DNA from: UBA4132 sp037133675
GTDB taxonomy: Bacteria > Pseudomonadota > Gammaproteobacteria > Methylococcales > Methylomonadaceae
DNA length: 30,784 nucleotides
NCBI GenBank assembly: GCA_037133675.1
Contig: JBAXNR010000042.1
Location: 1-30,784 of the forward strand
Direction of reading: 5' to 3'
This document shows positions 25,656 through 30,784 of the stretch, piece after piece (positions within the stretch are counted from its first letter, which is position 1; each line of letters starts with the position of its first letter). Position numbers and translations under genes: made by a program. Under the pieces are notes generated by a model. It had not been told where the DNA came from, did no database searches, and was given only the letters and a program-made list of their open reading frames with translations.

Positions 25656-25694
25656 AATGTAACGTTACATTGCAATGGCATTCCTGTCATTGCA
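25656..25694. promoter_or_regulatory. Two operator-like inverted repeats upstream of pilM
   Basis: A perfect 16-bp palindrome AATGTAACGTTACATT is joined by 1-nt overlap to an inverted repeat TGCAATG - 10 nt - CATTGCA. Together they lie 27-65 nt upstream of the pilM ATG. On the minus strand TTGCAA and GATAAG are spaced by 17 nt and could be a weak promoter whose spacer is filled by the palindrome. This suggests a repressor or activator site for the pil operon; the regulator is not known. Confidence 0.5.
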
Positions 25695-25838
25695 AAATTT
25701 GTTACTGTCAGAGAAGAGTATAGTAGTAGTTTTTTTAAATGCTAAAAATTAATCGACTCATTTTCTCGAAAAATATCGAACTACAACCATCATCCCATTA
25801 GTAAAAACAACTCTTCATTAAAATAAATACAGCAGAAA

Positions 25839-25866
25839 TTGTCATCTTCAGCACCTTAAGTATAGA
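25839..25866 (+). promoter_or_regulatory. Candidate sigma-70 promoter pointing into the pilM-rpmE gap
   Basis: TTGTCA and TATAGA are separated by 16 nt on the plus strand. No plus-strand gene follows before xthA, but an intrinsic terminator facing plus lies about 200 nt downstream. The match is moderate (5/6 and 4/6) and could be chance in AT-rich DNA. Confidence 0.3.
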
Positions 25867-25978
25867 CCATAACAAAGCACCTTAACGCCCGCTGTCAAAA
25901 ATAAAAATTTGAAGTTTTATCGACTCACAATTTAACGGAACTAGAGTCTGAATAACAAATGCTGGGGGATTTTCAGGC

Positions 25979-26015
25979 AAAAAAAATCAGCTACTTATAG
26001 AATAAGTAGCTGATT
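25979..26015 (-). terminator. Rho-independent terminator for rpmE
   Basis: A perfect 14-bp stem AATCAGCTACTTAT / ATAAGTAGCTGATT with a 3-nt loop is followed on the minus strand by a run of eight T. It lies about 100 nt past the rpmE stop. Confidence 0.8.
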
Positions 26016-26047
26016 ATTTGGATATTCTGCTGATGATATTCATAGCC

Positions 26048-26073
26048 AACTGATTGCCGAATCAGTTCTTTTT
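26048..26073 (+). terminator. Plus-facing intrinsic terminator without an obvious upstream gene
   Basis: AACTGATT GCCG AATCAGTT followed by CTTTTT is a classic terminator on the plus strand. On the minus strand it has no T-tract. The nearest plus-strand gene upstream is fadE, about 10.7 kb away. Confidence 0.6.
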
Positions 26074-26116
26074 CAGGGCGTGTTTAGACTAAAACTGAAA
26101 CAAAAACCTGAAAAAC

Positions 26117-26317
26117 TTATTTTCCATATCTCTTACGGAATTTATCAACACGACCTGCGGTATCGACAACACGTTGCTTGCCTGTATAAAAAGGATGACA
26201 AGAAGAGCAAACTTCTATCAGCAAATCCTTAGTTAACACAGAGCCAGTTGTAAAGGTATTACCACAACCGCACGTTACAGTAATTTGTTTATAATTAGGA
26301 TGAATTTCTGGTTTCAT
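26117..26317 (-). CDS. rpmE: 50S ribosomal protein L31, zinc-binding form
   Basis: The 66-residue protein starts MKPEIHPNYKQITVTCGCGN and has the four-cysteine zinc set: CxC in TCGCGN and CxxC in EVCSSCHPFYTGKQ. It is therefore the C+ paralogue. It ends with the conserved GRVDKFRKRYGK. It is a single gene, divergent from xthA. Confidence 0.97.
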   Translation of the reverse strand: MKPEIHPNYKQITVTCGCGNTFTTGSVLTKDLLIEVCSSCHPFYTGKQRVVDTAGRVDKFRKRYGK

Positions 26318-26412
26318 ATTGCGTTCACATTACCCCAAAGTGGGCTACATACTTGATTAAAGAACCGCGTATAATACGGATTTACTAGCTAATTCGCAAC
26401 CTAATTCCACTT

Positions 26413-27186
26413 ATGCGCATTATTACCCTCAATGCCAATGGCATACGCTCAGCAGAACGCAAAGGCTTTTTTACTTGGATGCAACAACAAAATGCCGATA
26501 TTATCTGCATACAAGAAACCAAAGCACAAATACACCAACTCGATGACACTATTTTTTGCCCATGCAATTATCATTGTTTTTACCATGATGCCGAGAAAAA
26601 AGGCTACAGCGGTGTCGCTTTATATTGCAAACAAGCCCCAGATAAAATAATTAACGGTTTAGGGTGGACGGAATTTGATAACGAAGGGCGATTTATTGAA
26701 GCCCAATTTGGTCGCTTAAGTGTTATTTCCCTCTATCTACCCTCTGGTTCTTCAGGCGAAGAGCGGCAAGGCTTTAAATTCAGCGTATTAGATTATTTAC
26801 TGCCTTATTTACAGCAAAGACTCACTGAGAATAGAGATTTTATTCTATGTGGCGACTGGAATATTGCCCACAAAGCCATCGACTTAAAAAACTGGCGCGG
26901 CAATCAAAAAAACTCAGGCTTTTTACCCGAAGAACGCGCTTGGCTGGATAAATTATTCGCTGACGGGCAATGGCTAGACGCATTTAGACAAATCAACCAA
27001 CAAACCGAACAATACACATGGTGGTCAAATAGAGGACAAGCGTGGGCAAAAAATGTCGGTTGGCGCATCGATTACCAAATTATCAGCAAATCGCTTAAAG
27101 ATAAAGCCACAGCAACAGCCATCTACAAAGACCAACGCTTTTCCGATCACGCGCCGCTATTGATAGATTATGGCTATAATTTGTGA
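26413..27186 (+). CDS. xthA: Exodeoxyribonuclease III / AP endonuclease
   Basis: XthA removes 3' blocking groups and cuts at abasic sites in base excision repair. The 257-residue protein has the family motifs LNANGIRSAERKGF, IQETKAQ (metal-binding Glu), GDWNIAHKAIDLKNW, GWRIDYQI and SDHAPLLIDY with the catalytic His. It ends 14 nt before the convergent glycosyltransferase gene, and no terminator is visible between them. Confidence 0.95.
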   Translation: MRIITLNANGIRSAERKGFFTWMQQQNADIICIQETKAQIHQLDDTIFCPCNYHCFYHDAEKKGYSGVALYCKQAPDKIINGLGWTEFDNEGRFIEAQFGRLSVISLYLPSGSSGEERQGFKFSVLDYLLPYLQQRLTENRDFILCGDWNIAHKAIDLKNWRGNQKNSGFLPEERAWLDKLFADGQWLDAFRQINQQTEQYTWWSNRGQAWAKNVGWRIDYQIISKSLKDKATATAIYKDQRFSDHAPLLIDYGYNL

Positions 27187-27200
27187 CAGTACCGAATTAT

Positions 27201-28427
27201 TCATAAGGCATCCAGTCGTTGAGCCAATTTTTCATAAAAATACCGCGTATTTTTATTCAGATCATAATCAGACAAAATTGTCGCCCTGCCCGCCTGACCT
27301 AATTGTTGGCGCAATGCCTGATTTTCAGCTAACAGTTTAATGGCTTGCGTGAAACCTTCGCTATCAGAGGCTGACACCAATATGCCATTTTGTCCATCCT
27401 GAATTAATTCGGGTATCCCTGTAATTCTTGAGGTTATACAGGGAATTGCCATTGCCATTGCTTCCATTAATACCACAGGTATCCCTTCGGCAAAACTGGG
27501 TAAAACAAACATATCGGCTTGGTTGTAATAAGGCAGGATATTATCCTGATCCACTGCACCCGTAAAAGTAACTTGTGAGCTAATGCCCAGAGATTCGGCA
27601 TAGTTTATTAAAGTTTGCTGGTCTGGCCCCGTGCCTACCAGTGTTAAATGTACTGATACGCCCTGCTGTTTCAATTGGGCAACAGAGTCCAATATAATCG
27701 ATTGTCCTTTGGCAAGAAGCAAGCGTCCAATACAAAGTATCTGACAGGTTTCGTTTGCCTGACTTTTGTCAACGGGAGTAAAGCGTTGGGGATCAACGCC
27801 TAAACGGCAGATATCAAACCCTGACCACGTCTGGAGAGGAGCCCATTTCATGATCTGACTACGGGTATAATGACTGATACAGAAAAGAAAATCAGCGGCG
27901 ATTATCTTTTCAGGCAGGTTATAGCCACTGATATTATAAAACTCGTCTGAGCCATGCACCGTAATGGAAAAGCCAAAACCAAACACGGTTTTCACCAGCA
28001 TACCGACAGAAGCGGCAGGCGTAGCAAAATGCACATGAAGATGTTTAACATTCTGTGCCTGCATCCAGTTACCCACCAACAAGGCTTCTGCCAGATAAAA
28101 GAAATGATACAGCACCATTTTGATGTTCCAGCCACCCAGTTTAATCGCGTGTTTAATACCGCGAAACAGACCGACAGGATTTGATAGCAGGGTTTTTATT
28201 AACACCAAACCCGCTTTCGCAATGCCCTGTTGTTTGATATAAAAAGCCTGTTCCGCTTCCTGTCTTTCTAGTTCGGTCAGTTTATCAAATGGGCGGTCTG
28301 GCAAATTGATGGAGGCGACTAAAATCTCAACGCCAAACTGGCGTAGCTGTACTACTTCACGCAAAATAAAAGTATGCGAATACGCTGGATATTGACTGAC
28401 TAAATAAGCTATGCGGTGTTGTGTCAT
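27201..28427 (-). CDS. GT4-family glycosyltransferase (colanic-acid WcaL-like)
   Basis: A 408-residue GT-B fold glycosyltransferase. The N-terminus IAYLVSQYPAYSHTFILREV is typical of exopolysaccharide GT4 enzymes of the WcaL kind. HVHFATPAASVGML and TVHGSDEFYN belong to the acceptor domain. The C-terminal donor domain has ILCIGRLLLAKG and the E-x7-E motif in PSFAEGIPVVLMEAMAMAIP. Its start overlaps the preceding glycosyltransferase gene by 4 nt, so the two are co-translated and probably act on one polysaccharide. Sugar specificity cannot be read. Confidence 0.9.
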   Translation of the reverse strand: MTQHRIAYLVSQYPAYSHTFILREVVQLRQFGVEILVASINLPDRPFDKLTELERQEAEQAFYIKQQGIAKAGLVLIKTLLSNPVGLFRGIKHAIKLGGWNIKMVLYHFFYLAEALLVGNWMQAQNVKHLHVHFATPAASVGMLVKTVFGFGFSITVHGSDEFYNISGYNLPEKIIAADFLFCISHYTRSQIMKWAPLQTWSGFDICRLGVDPQRFTPVDKSQANETCQILCIGRLLLAKGQSIILDSVAQLKQQGVSVHLTLVGTGPDQQTLINYAESLGISSQVTFTGAVDQDNILPYYNQADMFVLPSFAEGIPVVLMEAMAMAIPCITSRITGIPELIQDGQNGILVSASDSEGFTQAIKLLAENQALRQQLGQAGRATILSDYDLNKNTRYFYEKLAQRLDAL

Positions 28428-29689
28428 GATTTTGTTTCCAGTAATTCACGATAAAAAGAAACGGCACTGGCGATTTTTGCATCCCAGCTATAATAAAGTT
28501 CAACGCGACGGCGACCTTCCAATCCTCGGTTACGCCAAAGTTCAGGCTGTAAGCGCACGTCTTCAAGAGCCTTAATCAATCCCTGTACCACATCGGCTTT
28601 GCCTGTTGCGGGTAATTTAACGCCAACGCCTTCATCAACGATTTCCGCAGGACCGCCAAAATCAACGGCAATCACAGGTCGTGCTACTGCCATTGCTTCC
28701 AACAGCACCGCTCCGCCTGATTCGCGCACTGAAGGCAAGCAAAAAACATGGGCTTTTTTTACCCTACTGGAAACTTCGTTGAGCGGTAAATTACCTGTAA
28801 ATTCAACCTGCTCGGTCAAACCAAAATTTAAGCTGTCCGCCTCCAGATTTTCACGTTCAAAACCATCGCCAACGATGGTTAGTTTGAAAGGAAAATTTAA
28901 GGCTTTAACTGCTTCCAGTAACATTGTCACGCCTTTGAACGGTAATAAACGCCCGACAAAAACGATTTGCAAGGGATTATTATCTGACGGTGCTTCTGGC
29001 CAAGGTGTGCTTTGAAATAACTCTAAATCTACGCCATTTTCAAGCAATGAACGGCATTTGTTTCGATAACGCTCAGGAACACCCAATAAGGTTGAACGTG
29101 TTGCACTCAGAATCATGCTGGCTTTACGCGTCGAACCAACAAAAAAATCAATAATCCGACCAAAATTACGCACAGGATAAAGCCATTTTGATTCCGCTTG
29201 CATGATTTCGGGAAAGTTTTTCGGCGAAGCCAATGCACCATTCCAAGGACCTAAAATACTTGGAATACCTAAGCTCGTTAAGCGCGTTGCTGCCAGCGGA
29301 GAAACGGGTGTCACTGAGTGTACTATATCCCATGATTCTCCCTGTTTTAATAATCGCTGACAATGTCTTGTGGCAACCCAGTCATAAACAAAAAAATCCA
29401 GAGAAGAAATAAGAAACAACGGGTGTTCACTACGTCGAAAAAAACGTGATGCTAAGCGATAAAGTGGCCCAGCAAACCATTCTGTATCAATAAAAATAAC
29501 AGTTGAATCTTCTATAGGAACGCCTGATGCTTCCAGTGTTGACCGATTACGGATATGAGTGATTAACGTCACCTGACACTGTTTACTTAAACGTTGATAC
29601 CATTCCCAACCGATTTGAGACACTGATCCCGTGCCTGCACCACATTGATAAGAGGAAAGTAACACGCGAATTTTATGTGATTTAGTCAT
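28424..29689 (-). CDS. GT4-family glycosyltransferase
   Basis: A 421-residue GT-B glycosyltransferase. The N-terminus VLLSSYQCGAGTGSVSQIGW has the glycine-rich loop of the acceptor domain. The donor domain shows IVFVGRLLPFKGVTMLLEAV and the E-x7-E motif in PSVRESGGAVLLEAMAVARP. It overlaps the next gene by ATGA. No export or polymerase genes are in view, so it may be the end of a cluster or a stand-alone pair. Upstream is about 210 bp of AT-rich DNA with no gene. Confidence 0.9.
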   Translation of the reverse strand: MTKSHKIRVLLSSYQCGAGTGSVSQIGWEWYQRLSKQCQVTLITHIRNRSTLEASGVPIEDSTVIFIDTEWFAGPLYRLASRFFRRSEHPLFLISSLDFFVYDWVATRHCQRLLKQGESWDIVHSVTPVSPLAATRLTSLGIPSILGPWNGALASPKNFPEIMQAESKWLYPVRNFGRIIDFFVGSTRKASMILSATRSTLLGVPERYRNKCRSLLENGVDLELFQSTPWPEAPSDNNPLQIVFVGRLLPFKGVTMLLEAVKALNFPFKLTIVGDGFERENLEADSLNFGLTEQVEFTGNLPLNEVSSRVKKAHVFCLPSVRESGGAVLLEAMAVARPVIAVDFGGPAEIVDEGVGVKLPATGKADVVQGLIKALEDVRLQPELWRNRGLEGRRRVELYYSWDAKIASAVSFYRELLETKS

Positions 29690-29900
29690 GGCTTCATGTT
29701 AAGTGTTGTCGCAAGTTTTAAAAAATTTCTGTTAGTTTTAAGCATTTAATTAAATTTTGATAAAGTATCTAACGACGAATTCAAGTTATCCATCTTAAAA
29801 AATAATAACAACCTTTTTTATATTCTAAACTATTTTCTATGTTGAAAATTAGCTAAAACTTAAAAACTTTTCTTGCTAAAGCCCATCCATCAAAAAACCA

Positions 29901-30159
29901 GTAGTTTTGAGTTATCACGGCATCGAAAAAAATAATTCACAGCAACGTAACCAAGCGGCGTTAGAAAACTTTATCGCCCCTTTAACAATTGTCGATTTTT
30001 CACTGGATGCAGCGAAAAAAGCGGCAAACATCCGTAATGCACTAGAAAAACAAGGCACACCGATTGGCGCATAAAACATTCTTGAGCGGCGATTGCCTTG
30101 TCGTTAGACATGACCTTATTGACCAACAACACCCGCGAATTTGAGCGAGTGCAAGGTTT
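29901..30159 (+). pseudogene. Degraded vapC (PIN-domain toxin) remnant
   Basis: Two frames together give the C-terminal two-thirds of a VapC. Frame 1 reads YHGIEKNNSQQRNQAALENF, then DFSLDAAKKAANIRNALEKQ and GTPIGA, ending at a stop at 30072. After a frameshift it continues AAIALSLDMTLLTNNTREFE and RVQGF. In intact VapC these parts join as GTPIGA-x-DxLIAAHALS...TNNxREFxRVxGL. The N-terminal LDTN part with the first catalytic aspartate is missing. No vapB is seen upstream. It is clearly non-functional. Confidence 0.8.
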
Positions 30160-30340
30160 TGAACAGGATTTCAGTAATCACATTGATTACATACATTACA
30201 ATCTCGTTAAACACGGTTATGTAAAACGTCCAGTTGATTGGGCGCATAGCAGTATTCACCGATACATTCGGCAAGGTATTTTACCCGCGATATGGGGTGG
30301 TGATGTTATTGTCATACACGATAGTATCGGGCATGAGTAG
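30160..30340 (+). pseudogene. C-terminal fragment of a REP-associated tyrosine transposase (RAYT)
   Basis: Directly in frame with the vapC debris, the sequence reads EQDFSNHIDYIHYNLVKHGY, then VKRPVDWAHSSIHRYIRQGI and LPAIWGG. This is the conserved end of RAYT/Y1 transposases (normally YIHxNPVKHGxV...WxxSSxHRYxxxGxxPxxWG), with the usual NPVKHG changed to NLVKHG. About 120 N-terminal residues, including the HUH motif and catalytic Tyr, are absent. It ends where a GTAG hairpin begins. Confidence 0.82.
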
Positions 30341-30370
30341 GTTGAGTTGCGGCTTTTTGCAACCCAACCT
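30337..30370 (+). repeat. REP-like GTAG hairpin downstream of the RAYT remnant
   Basis: GTAG is followed by the near-perfect hairpin GGTTGAGTTGC - 8 nt - GCAACCCAACC (one mismatch). It overlaps the stop codon of the RAYT remnant. RAYTs are characteristically flanked by GTAG-led REP palindromes. Confidence 0.7.
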
Positions 30371-30459
30371 TGTATATTAACCCTACGCTGCTCAAGTGAC
30401 AGGCATTACCGAAACCGAACTGTAAGACAATATCTTACCCAAAATAATAGCGAGTTTTT

Positions 30460-30510
30460 ATGAGTGATGAAAAATTAGATTTAACAGTACGCACAGCGTA
30501 CTCTGCTTGA
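30460..30510 (+). other. 16-codon ORF, possible gene remnant before hicB
   Basis: ATG AGT GAT GAA... gives MSDEKLDLTVRTAYSA and then stop. It has no strong ribosome-binding site and ends 21 nt before hicB. It contains a small palindrome, GTACGC ACA GCGTAC. It could be the start of a truncated gene; I see nothing else between the RAYT hairpin and hicB. Confidence 0.2.
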
Positions 30511-30531
30511 CTCTACGATAAGGTAAAAAAC

Positions 30532-30735
30532 ATGAAATTAAAAGTTATCATACATCCAGCCGAAGAAGGCGGGTTTTGGGCAGAAGTCCCTGCTATTCAA
30601 GGGTGTGCAACACAAGGCGACACCATTGAAGAGCTTTTAACCAATCTTTATGAAGCGGTTGAAGCCTGTCTTTCGGTGGACTTGGAAGACATTGAATTGG
30701 CGCAAAATGACAGGGTTTTGGAGATTGCCGTGTGA
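30532..30735 (+). CDS. hicB: HicB-family antitoxin
   Basis: A 67-residue HicB-type protein with the partial RNase H fold: KVIIHPAEEGGFWAEVPAIQ, then GCATQGDTIEELLTNLYEAVEACL. It neutralises the HicA mRNA interferase. It has no C-terminal DNA-binding (HTH or RHH) extension, which is common for the short form. AAGG lies 8 nt before the ATG. Order is antitoxin first, and its stop overlaps the hicA GTG start by 4 nt. Confidence 0.92.
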   Translation: MKLKVIIHPAEEGGFWAEVPAIQGCATQGDTIEELLTNLYEAVEACLSVDLEDIELAQNDRVLEIAV

Positions 30736-30784
30736 AATCTGTTTCAGGAAAACACTTTGCCCGAATTCTGGAAAGTCACGGCTG
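30732..30784 (+). CDS. hicA: HicA toxin, N-terminal part, cut by window edge
   Basis: From a GTG start the frame reads MKSVSGKHFARILESHG and runs off the window. This is the conserved N-terminus of HicA (YcfA-like double-stranded RNA-binding fold), a small translation-dependent mRNA interferase. The catalytic histidine region lies beyond the edge, so intactness cannot be judged. Confidence 0.8.
   Translation, partial: MKSVSGKHFARILESHG

Larger units (their letters stand above)
25873..26073 (+). ncRNA. Candidate small RNA in the 487-bp pilM-rpmE gap
   Basis: The gap between pilM and rpmE has no protein-coding frame of note. On the plus strand it contains, in order, the promoter-like pair above, a strong hairpin (25985-26015) and a canonical terminator (26048-26073). 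Because both flanking genes run on the minus strand, a plus-facing terminator is unexplained unless a plus transcript exists. Ends are estimates. I do not recognise a known RNA family. Confidence 0.3.

Noticed and set aside
25671..25694. Sigma-54 promoter upstream of pilM
   Set aside because: A GG...GC pair is present, but the spacing is one nt short of the -24/-12 consensus and the C/A context is missing.
25850..25885. Direct repeat AGCACCTTAA twice with 26-nt period, possible CRISPR or iteron
   Set aside because: Only two copies of 10 nt and no further units nearby; no CRISPR array exists in the window.

Overview
The window is about 30.8 kb of chromosomal DNA from a gammaproteobacterium with an AT-leaning genome. 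Lineage markers include the fixed order pilM-N-O-P-Q, aroK, aroB, a DamX-position ATPase and hemE. Other markers are fur divergent from bamE, queA beside lol transporter genes, a FadE-type acyl-CoA dehydrogenase and a class A RNase P RNA. This order fits sulfur- or methane-oxidising gammaproteobacteria (Methylococcales/Thiotrichales-like) better than enterics, but the genus cannot be fixed from this piece alone.

Layout. 1-1272 (minus): the 5' half of RNase P RNA, running off the left edge, and the LPS heptosyltransferase gene waaF. 1304-2577 (minus): a PIN-domain nuclease gene overlapping by 4 nt a 259-codon partner I do not recognise. 2648-4508: two minus-strand genes (a beta-propeller-like protein and an ICMT/PEMT-type membrane methyltransferase) with two REP-like hairpins. 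4622-8897: tRNA-Leu(CAA) with its own promoter and terminator, queA, a lolC/lolF-lolD pair, fur and divergent bamE. 9056-11688: an unknown 98-aa protein, an NAD-type isocitrate dehydrogenase and a TMEM43-family membrane protein. 11795-11899: a 9-codon ORF with a good ribosome-binding site abutting a potential three-way-junction fold. 11956-15326 (plus): a TIGR01777 epimerase and fadE. 15354-20268 (minus): a membrane-anchored Schlafen/AlbA_2 protein, a periplasmic DUF411 metal protein, hemE, the DamX-position ATPase, aroB and aroK. 20346-25629 (minus): the type IV pilus alignment complex pilMNOPQ, with inverted repeats in front of pilM. 25630-26116: no protein gene; it holds two terminators on opposite strands and a candidate small RNA. 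26117-29689: rpmE, xthA and two overlapping GT4 glycosyltransferases. 29901-30784: genomic debris, namely a vapC remnant fused to a REP-associated transposase remnant followed by a REP-like hairpin, then a hicB-hicA toxin-antitoxin pair cut by the right edge.

Most of the window is housekeeping: envelope biogenesis (waaF, lolCD, bamE, pil, glycosyltransferases), shikimate and haem synthesis, tRNA modification and iron control. The accessory signal lies in the PIN-plus-partner pair, the AlbA_2 membrane protein, the REP/transposase debris with a toxin-antitoxin pair at the right end, and the two unexplained structured non-coding regions (11795-11899 and 25839-26073).
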